Origin: Pseudarthrobacter siccitolerans
Lineage (GTDB): Bacteria; Actinomycetota; Actinomycetes; Actinomycetales; Micrococcaceae
Assembly (NCBI RefSeq): GCF_001046895.1
Contig: NZ_CAQI01000032.1
Coordinates: forward strand, 122,608 to 186,607
Direction of reading: 5' to 3'
DNA length: 64,000 nt
Positions 57,485 through 64,000 of this stretch are shown here, one piece after another; within the stretch, counting starts at the first letter, position 1; every line of letters starts with the position of its first letter. The notes beneath the pieces were generated by a model that searched no databases, was not told the DNA's origin, and was given only the letters and a program-made list of their open reading frames with translations. Position numbers and translations under genes: made by a program.

Positions 57485-58120
57485 CTACGGTGCAGCGTGC
57501 CTGCCCACCCAGTCCACCAGTGGCCGCAGCTCATCCCAGAGTGCCGCAATCTCCTGTGCGGCGGCAGGGGTGGACAGCCATGCCGGCTGACCGAGATCGG
57601 TGGCTGCGGACAGGGACTTGTGCTTCAGGAGTTCAGCCCGCGGATGGTCCTGCGGATACCCGCGCGGGACAGTCTTGAGCTTCTCTCCCTCCACCACAAA
57701 TCCGGCGGCAGCCACGGCTTCGACAATGTGCCGGAGCGCTTCGCCGGTTCCCGAGGCGTCGACGGAATTGCGGTACCGGGCGAGCTGGGCCGGGGTGTGG
57801 GAGTGGTAGCCGCCGCCTACGAGCAAACCCTCTGCGCTGACCTGGAGGTAAAAGCCGACACCTTCCTGGACGGAGGCAAAGGCACCCTGGGCTGTCTTGT
57901 ACGGAGACTTGTCCTGGGAAAACCTGATGTCCCTGTTGGGCCTGAAGATCCTGCCGGGTCCAAACCGGGGCTCCAGCTGGGCCAGCAGCGCGAGGAACGG
58001 GTCCCGGACCAGCGTTTGGTAGCGGTCCTTGTTTTCCAGCCACCACTCACGGTTGTTGTTGTCCTGCAGCTCCTGGTAGAAGCCGAAGGCGGCGGCGGGG
58101 ATGCCCTGGAAAGTTGTCAT
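57485..58120 (-). CDS. DUF2461 protein
   Basis: A 211-residue DUF2461 (TIGR02453) protein: FQGIPAAAFGFYQELQDNNNREWW at the start, then RIFRPNRDIRFSQDKSPYKTAQGAF, then GVGFYLQVSAEGLLVGGGYH. The family is widespread and has no known function. TAGGAT ends 6 nt before the ATG, indicating a leaderless start. It stops 5 bp after the hairpin that separates it from the APC gene. Confidence 0.88.
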   Translation of the reverse strand: MTTFQGIPAAAFGFYQELQDNNNREWWLENKDRYQTLVRDPFLALLAQLEPRFGPGRIFRPNRDIRFSQDKSPYKTAQGAFASVQEGVGFYLQVSAEGLLVGGGYHSHTPAQLARYRNSVDASGTGEALRHIVEAVAAAGFVVEGEKLKTVPRGYPQDHPRAELLKHKSLSAATDLGQPAWLSTPAAAQEIAALWDELRPLVDWVGRHAAP

Positions 58121-58182
58121 GCGTCGATCCTAGGGACACCGGGCAACGTCAGCCATGGCCAGCAACAGCTATGTGGAAAAGA

Positions 58183-58222
58183 AAAACCACCCCGCCACGT
58201 ATGCCCGTGACGGGGTGGTTTT
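58183..58222 (-). terminator. Terminator of the fur-katA operon
   Basis: AAAACCACCCCG (58183-58194) pairs with CGGGGTGGTTTT (58211-58222), with CACG/CGTG pairing inside. On the minus strand it is followed by a T-rich tract, so it is a classical terminator 23 bp after the katA stop. Confidence 0.88.
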
Positions 58223-58245
58223 CAGCAACTCAGAGAGGGGCTGGA

Positions 58246-59727
58246 TCAGCCGATCTTGTTGGCGGCTTCTGCCTCGGAGAGCGGTGCAGCGCCAAGGTTG
58301 GCGCGCAGCTTGGCGCCCAGTTCGGCGTCAACGTTGGTCCAGTACTGGATGGCGCGTTCCTTGATGTCGGAGCGCTTGACGCCGCCCACGGCACCGGTAA
58401 TGGTGTCCAGGAAACGGGCCTTGGCGGCGTCGTCGTAGACCTCGCGGTACAGCGTGCCGGCCTGGACGAAGTCGCTGTCCTCGGCGTGCAGGGAGTGCGC
58501 GGCGAGGGTCAGCTCGCCGTCGTTCTCCCAGCCGCCGGCCGGGTTCTGCGGCTCAAGGGCAGCCGGACCGCCGAAGGTGTTCGGGGCGTAGACCGGAACC
58601 GAGGGGGCGTTGAACAGGTAACGTCCGGCGCCGTCCTGGCTGTAGTTGTTGACCTGGTTCTTGGGCTGGTTCACCGGGATCTGGGCGTGGTTGGTACCCA
58701 CGCGGTACCGGTGTGCGTCCGCGTAGGAGAAGATGCGGGCCTGCAGCATCTTGTCCGGGGAAGCGGCGATGCCCGGAACGAAGTTCGACGGCGCGAACGT
58801 GGCCTGCTCGATCTGCGCGAAGTAGTTCTCCGGGTTCCGGTTCAGCTCCATGGTGCCCACCTTGATCAGCGGGTAGTCGGCGTGCGGCCAGACCTTGGTC
58901 AGGTCGAACGGGTTGAAGCGGTAGGTCTTGGCATCCTCGTAGGGCATGACCTGGACGTGCAGGTCCCAGGACGGGAAGTTGCCCGCTTCGATGTTTTCGG
59001 ACAGGTCCCGGATGTAGAAGTCCGCGTCCGAACCGGCCAGGGCTTCAGCCTGCTCGCCGGTCATGGAGTTCACGCCCTGGTTGGACTTGAAGTGGTACTT
59101 GACCCAGAAACGCTCGCCCTCGGCGTTGATCCACTGGTAGGTGTGCGAACCGTAGCCCTGCATTTCACGCCAGGAGGCGGGCAGGCCGCGGTCACCCATC
59201 AGCCAGGTGACCTGGTGGGCGGACTCGGGGGACAGGGTCCAGAAGTCCCACTGCATGTCGGCGTCGCGCAGGTGCGTGCCCGGCAGGCGCTTCTGGGAGT
59301 GGATGAAGTCCGGGAACTTGATGCCGTCGCGGATGAAGAACACCGGGGTGTTGTTGCCCACGAGGTCGTAGTTGCCCTCGGAGGTGTAGAACTTCACGGC
59401 GAACCCGCGGGGATCCCGCCAGGTGTCCGGGGAACCGTTCTCGCCCGCAACGGAGGAGAAACGGATCAGCATTTCGGTGTCGACGCCCGGCTGGAGGAAG
59501 GCTGCCTTCGTGTACTTGGACACGTCCTCGGTGGTCTTGAACGTACCGAATGCACCGCCGCCCTTGGCGTGCACTACGCGCTCCGGCACCCGCTCGCGGT
59601 TGAACTGGGCGAGCTTTTCCACCAGGTAGTGGTCAGTCAGGATGATGGCACCGTCGGCACCAACTGACTTCGAGTGCGCGTCGGACGTAACGGGGGCACC
59701 TGACTGGGTTGTTGAAATGGCAGTCAT
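58246..59727 (-). CDS. katA: Monofunctional heme catalase
   Basis: A 493-residue clade-3-sized catalase dismutating hydrogen peroxide. Active-site His53 ([13 protein letters not shown]), Asn125 ([15 protein letters not shown]) and the proximal Tyr in [14 protein letters not shown]. Length and the [10 protein letters not shown] region fit the small-subunit NADPH-binding class. It begins 7 bp after the fur stop and is probably cotranscribed with it, so it is under peroxide-responsive Fur control. Confidence 0.95.
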   Translation of the reverse strand: MTAISTTQSGAPVTSDAHSKSVGADGAIILTDHYLVEKLAQFNRERVPERVVHAKGGGAFGTFKTTEDVSKYTKAAFLQPGVDTEMLIRFSSVAGENGSPDTWRDPRGFAVKFYTSEGNYDLVGNNTPVFFIRDGIKFPDFIHSQKRLPGTHLRDADMQWDFWTLSPESAHQVTWLMGDRGLPASWREMQGYGSHTYQWINAEGERFWVKYHFKSNQGVNSMTGEQAEALAGSDADFYIRDLSENIEAGNFPSWDLHVQVMPYEDAKTYRFNPFDLTKVWPHADYPLIKVGTMELNRNPENYFAQIEQATFAPSNFVPGIAASPDKMLQARIFSYADAHRYRVGTNHAQIPVNQPKNQVNNYSQDGAGRYLFNAPSVPVYAPNTFGGPAALEPQNPAGGWENDGELTLAAHSLHAEDSDFVQAGTLYREVYDDAAKARFLDTITGAVGGVKRSDIKERAIQYWTNVDAELGAKLRANLGAAPLSEAEAANKIG

Positions 59728-59734
59728 TGTTCTC

Positions 59735-60220
59735 CTATTTCTGTGTTTCTTCTGAGGGACGATTGGAAGGAAGTTGTTGGGACTGCTGGCAGTCCTGGCA
59801 GATGCCCTGGTACATCACATCGGCGATCTGGATGGTCATCGGCTTGGCGTGTTCATCCCAGTGGGGCGTGAGGCAGGGCGCGTGCCCCACGGCGCAGTCC
59901 ACGTCCTCAACACGGCCGCAGCTGATGCAGATGGCATGGTGGTGGTTGTCGCCGACGCGGGTTTCATACAGGGCGGGGGAGTGCGGCGGCTCGAAGCGGC
60001 GCAGCATGTGCAAGTCCGTGAGGTCCCCCAGCACCACGTAAACGGACTGGGCTGTCAGTTCGGGAAGCTCGGCGCGGGCGGCAGCCAGGATGCTTTCGGC
60101 GGGGGAGTGGGGATGGCGTTCGACGGCGGACAGCACCGCCAGCCGCTGTTTGGTCACCCTGCGGCCGTGGGCGCGCAGGGCGGCAGCCCATGCCTCCTGG
60201 CCGTCAAAGTGCTCTGTCAT
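59735..60220 (-). CDS. fur: Fur/PerR-type regulator
   Basis: 161 residues. Winged-helix N-domain ([46 protein letters not shown]) and C-domain with regulatory metal residues ([19 protein letters not shown]; Cys98/Cys101 and Cys141/Cys144 for structural zinc). Pairing with catalase resembles mycobacterial furA-katG, but the partner is a monofunctional catalase, so a PerR-like peroxide sensor is likely. A 25-bp dyad lies 16 bp upstream of its start. Confidence 0.9.
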   Translation of the reverse strand: MTEHFDGQEAWAAALRAHGRRVTKQRLAVLSAVERHPHSPAESILAAARAELPELTAQSVYVVLGDLTDLHMLRRFEPPHSPALYETRVGDNHHHAICISCGRVEDVDCAVGHAPCLTPHWDEHAKPMTIQIADVMYQGICQDCQQSQQLPSNRPSEETQK

Positions 60221-60235
60221 GACACCATTGAAACA

Positions 60236-60260
60236 CTTATTATGAATATCTCACAATAAG
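60236..60260. promoter_or_regulatory. Fur/PerR box
   Basis: CTTATTATGA-atatc-TCACAATAAG: 9 of 10 bases of the arms are symmetric. AT-rich, 16 bp before the fur start and 56 bp before the divergent MFS gene; typical of an autoregulatory Fur-family site. Confidence 0.7.
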
Positions 60261-60315
60261 GCTTGGCTAACCTCGGATGGAGGGTCAGCGCCCCCGGCGA
60301 CATTAGGGTTACAGG

Positions 60316-61587
60316 GTGGGGAAACTGCTTGCTGACATCACGCCGCTCAAGGAAAGCCCCGACTTCCGCCGGCTCTGGCTCGGCTCGGCCGTCTCCGCCG
60401 TCGGAAGCCAGCTCACCCTGGTGGCAGTGAGCCTGGAGATCTACCGGCTTACCCTGGACAGCTTCTATGTGGGACTGCTGGCCGTCTTCGCGCTGGTGCC
60501 CCTGGTGATCGGCGGACTCCTGGGCGGATCCATTGCCGACTCCCACGACCGGCGCCGGGTCGCCCTGCTGGCCAGCACCGTCCTGTGGCTGACCACCGGA
60601 CTGATCGCCCTGCAATCGTGGCTGCACCTGGGCAACGTCTGGGTTCTTTACCTCCTGGTGGCGGTGCAGAGCGGCGCGCAGGCCATCAACCAGCCTGCCC
60701 GCAGCGCCATCCTGCCCATGCTGATCCGCAAGGAACTCCTGCCCGCGGCGAACGCCCTCAGCATGATGTCCTTCGGCCTGGCCATGACTGCCGGCCCCCT
60801 GCTCGCCGGGGTGCTGGTGGCCTGGGTGGGGTTTGGCTGGACCTACACCATCGACTTCGCCAGCTTCGCCCTGGTGCTGTGGGCCGTCTACCGGCTGCCG
60901 CCCCTGCCGCCGTCGGGAAGCCGCAGCAGGGCGGGCATCCGCTCTGTCATCGAGGGGTTTCGGTTCCTGGGCACCCGTCCCAATTTGCGGATGACCTTCG
61001 TGATCGACCTGGTTGCCATGATCCTGGCCCAGCCGCGTGCCCTGATGCCGGCTATCGGCGCTGTGATGATCGGCGGAGGCGAAGCTACGGTGGGCGTGCT
61101 CCTGGCCTCAACTGCTGTTGGTGCCTTCCTGGCCGGGCTGTTCTCGGGCCCGCTGGGTGCTGTCCGCCGGCAGGGGAGCGCGGTGGTGTTCTCGGTGATG
61201 GGGTGGGGTGCGTCTCTCGCCGCGTTTGGCATGGTGGTGGTGCTCGCCGGGCGTTCCCCGGACGGCGAGGTCACGTTCTGGCTCCTTCCGGCCGCACTGT
61301 GCTGCGCATTGGCTGGAATCGCCGACTCGATCAGCAGCGTCTTCCGAAATACCATCCTGCAGGCCGCCACACCAGACCACCTCCGCGGCCGGCTCCAGGG
61401 CGTGTTCATCGTGGTGGTGGCGGGCGGTCCCAGGATCGGCGACCTGCTGGCCGGCGGCGCCACCAAAATCGCGTCCGAGGGCTGGGTCCTGCTGCTCGGC
61501 GGGCTGCTGTGCATCGCAGGGGCGTGGCTGGCGGCGAGGCTGCAGCCGGGTTTCCAGAAGTACGACGCGCGGAACCCGGCTCCCTAG
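60316..61587 (+). CDS. MFS transporter (EntS-like)
   Basis: 423 residues, 12 helices. ITPLKESPDFRRLWLGSAVSAVGSQLTLVA begins as in EntS/MdfA-type exporters, then GGLLGGSIADSHDRRRVAL (the motif A loop) and AINQPARSAILPMLI. GTG start at 60316, with TAGGGT ending 6 nt upstream. It is divergent from fur across the Fur box, so iron or oxidative control is possible. Enterobactin-exporter annotation in this family is by homology only. The htpX gene follows by 33 bp. Confidence 0.85.
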   Translation: MGKLLADITPLKESPDFRRLWLGSAVSAVGSQLTLVAVSLEIYRLTLDSFYVGLLAVFALVPLVIGGLLGGSIADSHDRRRVALLASTVLWLTTGLIALQSWLHLGNVWVLYLLVAVQSGAQAINQPARSAILPMLIRKELLPAANALSMMSFGLAMTAGPLLAGVLVAWVGFGWTYTIDFASFALVLWAVYRLPPLPPSGSRSRAGIRSVIEGFRFLGTRPNLRMTFVIDLVAMILAQPRALMPAIGAVMIGGGEATVGVLLASTAVGAFLAGLFSGPLGAVRRQGSAVVFSVMGWGASLAAFGMVVVLAGRSPDGEVTFWLLPAALCCALAGIADSISSVFRNTILQAATPDHLRGRLQGVFIVVVAGGPRIGDLLAGGATKIASEGWVLLLGGLLCIAGAWLAARLQPGFQKYDARNPAP

Positions 61588-61620
61588 TAAGCCGTTCCCA
61601 TAGAAGAGCGAGGAGGAAAC

Positions 61621-62487
61621 GTGCACAAACACTACAACGGCCTGAAGACTGCAGCGCTTTTCGGCGTTCTGTGGGCGGTGCTGCTGGGCCTCGGTGCGCT
61701 GATCGGCGCGAGTACCCGGAGCTCCGCGCCCATCTGGATTATGGCGCTGCTCGGAGTGGCCACCACCGCCTACGGCTACTGGAACAGCGACAAGATCGCC
61801 ATCCGGTCCATGCAGGCGTACCCGGTCACCGAAGCGCAGGCGCCGCAGCTGTACCAGATCGTCCGTGAGCTGTCCGTGCGTGCCAACCAGCCGATGCCGC
61901 GGATCTACCTTTCGCCCACCATGAATCCGAACGCCTTCGCCACGGGCCGGAACCCGCGGAACGCTGCCGTCTGCTGCACGGAAGGCATCCTGCAGCTCCT
62001 GGACGCCCGCGAACTCCGGGGCGTCCTGGGGCACGAACTCATGCACGTCTACAACCGGGACATCCTCACCTCATCCGTGGCCGCCGCCGTCGCAGGCGTT
62101 ATTACCTCCGTGGGCCAGATGCTGCTGTTCTTCGGCGGCGACCGGCGCAATTCGAATCCTTTGGCGATGCTGGCGATGGCACTGCTCGCCCCCTTCGCGG
62201 CGTCCCTGATCCAGCTGGCCATCTCGCGGACCAGGGAGTACGACGCCGACGAGGACGGTTCCGAGCTGACCGGCGATCCGCTGGCGCTGGCCTCAGCCCT
62301 GCGCAAGATCGAGCAGGGTGTAAGTATCGCGCCGCTGCCGCAGGACCAGCGGCTGGTGAACGCCTCGCATTTGATGATCGCCAACCCGTTCCGGGGCGGG
62401 GCCATGAACAAGCTGTTCGCCACGCACCCGCCCATGCGCGACAGGATCGCGCGGCTGGAACGGATGGCCGGCAGGCCGCTGCGCTAG
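61621..62487 (+). CDS. htpX: HtpX membrane metalloprotease
   Basis: 288 residues. M48-family zinc protease for membrane-protein quality control. Two N-terminal helices ([20 protein letters not shown] and [16 protein letters not shown]), zinc site HELMH (138-142) with third ligand Glu206 (TREYDAD), and two further helices. GTG start, GAGGAGG-like site upstream (6 nt). Probably cotranscribed with the MFS gene. Confidence 0.93.
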   Translation: MHKHYNGLKTAALFGVLWAVLLGLGALIGASTRSSAPIWIMALLGVATTAYGYWNSDKIAIRSMQAYPVTEAQAPQLYQIVRELSVRANQPMPRIYLSPTMNPNAFATGRNPRNAAVCCTEGILQLLDARELRGVLGHELMHVYNRDILTSSVAAAVAGVITSVGQMLLFFGGDRRNSNPLAMLAMALLAPFAASLIQLAISRTREYDADEDGSELTGDPLALASALRKIEQGVSIAPLPQDQRLVNASHLMIANPFRGGAMNKLFATHPPMRDRIARLERMAGRPLR

Positions 62488-62560
62488 TCCCGCCGTCGTC
62501 CGTTCGGTCCGGCGACACGCCAAACCATCCTCGACGGGCATAACCATCCTCGGCGCGCAA

Positions 62561-62600
62561 AAACGCCGGCGCTACCGGAATCCGGGTAGCGCCGGCGTTT
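62561..62600. terminator. Convergent terminator, htpX and yajQ
   Basis: AAACGCCGGCGCTACC (62561-62576) pairs perfectly over 16 bp with 62585-62600; inner GGA/TCC can extend it. Serves convergent genes. Confidence 0.88.
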
Positions 62601-62647
62601 ATGCCTGGCGCAGGAAATTTCCTGCGTCGAAAACTGTGCCCGCGGTG

Positions 62648-63139
62648 CTAGCTGCGGAAGTTCACAAACTGCAGGTCGGCCTCGTCGAAGTCTTTCAGCA
62701 GTGCCATGGTGGCCTGCAGGTCGTCGCGGGACTTGGACGTAACGCGCAGTTCGTCGCCCTGGATCTGGGACTTGACCGACTTGGGGGCTTCGTCGCGGAT
62801 CAGTTTGTTGATCTTCTTGGCCAGGTCCTGCGCGATGCCTTCCTTGATGGAAGCCTCGAGGCGGAACTCCTTGCCGGAGGCGTAGGGCTCGCCGGTGTCC
62901 AGGGACTTCAGTGAGATGCCGCGGCGGATCAGCTTGGACTGCAGTACGTCCAGGACCGCCAGGACACGTTCCTCGGAGTTGGCCTTCATCAGGATCTTCT
63001 CGCCGCTGAAGTCCACCTCTGCGCCGACACCCTTGAAGTCGTAGCGCTGGGCCAGTTCCTTCTGTGCCTGGTTGAGCGCGTTGGCCACTTCCTGCTTGTC
63101 CACTTTGCTTACGACGTCGAACGTTGACTCGCCTGCCAT
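62648..63139 (-). CDS. yajQ: YajQ-family nucleotide-binding protein
   Basis: 163 residues, the usual length of the family. STFDVVSKVDKQEVANALNQAQKELAQRYDFKG at the N-terminus and SIKEGIAQDLAKKINKLIRDE in the second ferredoxin-like fold. YajQ proteins bind cyclic di-GMP in some bacteria and nucleic acids in others; no target is evident here. AGGAG lies 4 nt before ATG 63139. The open frame upstream is not needed. Confidence 0.93.
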   Translation of the reverse strand: MAGESTFDVVSKVDKQEVANALNQAQKELAQRYDFKGVGAEVDFSGEKILMKANSEERVLAVLDVLQSKLIRRGISLKSLDTGEPYASGKEFRLEASIKEGIAQDLAKKINKLIRDEAPKSVKSQIQGDELRVTSKSRDDLQATMALLKDFDEADLQFVNFRS

Positions 63140-63326
63140 GACTCTCCTTGTGCTGGTGGGGGCCTTGTCCGCGGACAGGGCCGGGATCGCTGCAATCAAG
63201 CCTAATACGGATGTCGCTGCTGAGGGGGAGCGGCAATTCACAGTTCCCTCTCAGCGGACATCCGGCGGGAACGAAGGATGCGCCGACAGAGTTGAAGGAG
63301 TTGGAAAGCAGTACGAAGGGACCACC

Positions 63327-63581
63327 ATGCACCGCAAAGCCATCCGCTACGTCACACAAACCACTTCGGCGGCGGCCGGGGCCGTTGCCACAGCAGCAAC
63401 TTCGGTGGCGGCAGCGGCGGTGGCAGCGTCCATCATTTTCAGCCCGGTGGCTGATGCGTCCTCCCGGATGGACGGCGTCCGGGAGGACCTGCTGCGGGCG
63501 GTGCTGTTGAACCAGATCACCGAAGAGCAGGCCGTGAAATTTGAAGCCAAGCTGGCCGGAAGGATTCTCGGGGAGGCGTGA
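63327..63581 (+). CDS. Small predicted exported or membrane protein, 84 residues
   Basis: Not recognised. A basic start (MHRKAIRYVTQTTS) leads to an Ala-rich hydrophobic segment (AAAGAVATAATSVAAAAVAASIIFS), probably a signal peptide or single membrane anchor, then SSRMDGVREDLLRAVLLNQITEEQAVKFEAKLAGRIL, an acidic-basic helix. AAGGG lies 6 nt before the ATG. A longer open frame starting at 63072 overlaps yajQ antisense and is less likely. Confidence 0.55.
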   Translation: MHRKAIRYVTQTTSAAAGAVATAATSVAAAAVAASIIFSPVADASSRMDGVREDLLRAVLLNQITEEQAVKFEAKLAGRILGEA

Positions 63582-63760
63582 CGGCTGCCGTTTAGGCCAC
63601 CTCGAAGGGCCTGAATCCGCGCAATTCCGGCCTTTTGCGCGCCGATTCGATTCTTCGGCGGAAGTTCTGTAAAGTTGTCTTGCCCGCGGTTACTGGAAGC
63701 GGAACGGCCCGGAAACGGACGTCCTGCAGACTGCATCTACGGGTACTTCTTTTGAAGTTC

Positions 63761-63842
63761 GGCAGATTACCCGAGCGGCCAAAGGGGGCTGACTGTAAAT
63801 CAGCTGGCAACGCCTACGGGGGTTCGAATCCCTCATCTGCCA
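63761..63842 (+). tRNA. tRNA-Tyr (GTA)
   Basis: 82 nt, class II. Acceptor GGCAGAT pairs with ATCTGCC (63835-63841), discriminator A. Anticodon stem GCTGA/TCAGC with loop CTGTAAA (anticodon GTA at 63795-63797). A long variable arm (TGGCAACGCCTAC) and T-loop TTCGAAT are present. CCA is not encoded. Confidence 0.95.
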
Positions 63843-63850
63843 CCCAAGGA

Positions 63851-63885
63851 AAAGCCTCCGGAACCACTGGTTCCGGAGGCTTTTT
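63851..63885 (+). terminator. Terminator after tRNA-Tyr
   Basis: AAAGCCTCCGGAACCA (63851-63866) pairs with 63868-63883; T-run follows (TTTTT from 63881). Very stable, 9 bp after the tRNA. Confidence 0.92.
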
Positions 63886-63944
63886 CGTGTCTGCGCGCCC
63901 GAGCCACGTGCCTGCCGTAGCGGGGCAGGCGCCGCCCGGGCAAC

Positions 63945-64000
63945 CCGCCATCACCTCCTGCACCCAATCGGGCAGCCGCCATCACCACCTGCACCCAATC
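63945..64000. repeat. 31-bp direct repeat at right edge (partial array)
   Basis: Two copies of a 25-nt word beginning CCGCCATCACC and ending GCACCCAATC (63945-63969 and 63976-64000), identical except one base, with period 31 (the intervening CGGGCAG-type link also resembles the CGGGCAA before copy 1). The window ends on the second copy, so the array may continue. Confidence 0.7.

Noticed and set aside
60316..61587. Siderophore export function for the MFS gene
   Set aside because: No siderophore synthesis or uptake genes are nearby; a Fur-type dyad alone is not enough to assign the substrate.
63945..64000. CRISPR array at the right edge
   Set aside because: Only two units, the 6-nt link is too short to be a spacer, the unit has no palindromic ends, and no cas gene is present.

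Overview
The window is a gene-dense, GC-rich actinobacterial chromosome segment. It resembles Arthrobacter/Pseudarthrobacter (Micrococcaceae): menaquinone rather than ubiquinone genes, a ferredoxin-dependent sulfite reductase with mycobacterial FprA-type reductases, a Fur-catalase pair, and many starts that look leaderless. I see 57 protein genes and one tRNA. There is no transposase, integrase, phage gene, CRISPR array or rRNA. The genus is an inference from gene content, not from a database search.

Layout. 1-15,300 is a scattered menaquinone region (menC, menD, menF, menG, a menJ-like reductase and a long-chain polyprenyl diphosphate synthase). A Tat-exported PhoX-type phosphatase sits between menC and menD, and a PLP aminotransferase plus a polar amino-acid ABC transporter sit between menD and menF. 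The phosphatase is bracketed by arrays of one short intergenic repeat and is preceded by three 11-bp units resembling a PHO box. 15,300-17,730 holds small accessory genes (DUF559 nuclease-like, SUKH-like, TRIC/UPF0126 membrane protein).

17,791-32,060 is an assimilatory sulfur region. It contains a CbiX-type chelatase and then a tightly overlapping sirA-cysH-cysD-cysN operon. An SRPBCC protein, RtcB and a degenerate Hpt protein follow. Next come a NitT/TauT-type ABC transporter, the CysG-like siroheme enzyme and an FprA ferredoxin reductase. Together these encode siroheme synthesis (methylation, oxidation, chelation), sulfate activation (CysDN), APS reduction (CysH), sulfite reduction (SirA) and a possible electron supply (FprA). 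sirA and cysG have nearly superimposable promoters, which suggests shared control.

32,200-43,000 contains membrane and stress-type genes (TM2, DUF1206, AI-2E family), a GntR/CynX-type MFS pair, a CYTH-CHAD protein and a PucR regulator. 43,150-46,000 is GABA/aminobutyraldehyde catabolism next to PucR. 46,000-51,000 has NDH-2, RarD, topoisomerase IB and a second FprA. 51,200-55,700 is an AcoR-like regulator, aldehyde dehydrogenase, alcohol dehydrogenase and DUF779 cassette. 55,850-64,000 has an APC permease, DUF2461, katA-fur with a Fur-type dyad, an MFS exporter, HtpX, YajQ, a small exported protein and tRNA-Tyr.

The least explained features are non-coding: two copies of a 63-bp near-perfect palindrome, the repeat arrays around phoX, several other 60-70 bp intergenic inverted repeats, and a recurrent -10-like hexamer ending exactly 6 nt before the start codon. 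I did not find a self-evident new multi-gene system. The best protein-level leads are a putative phosphotransfer protein lacking its histidine, an in-frame fusion with an internal start, and a transporter in the sulfur region with no sulfonate monooxygenase.
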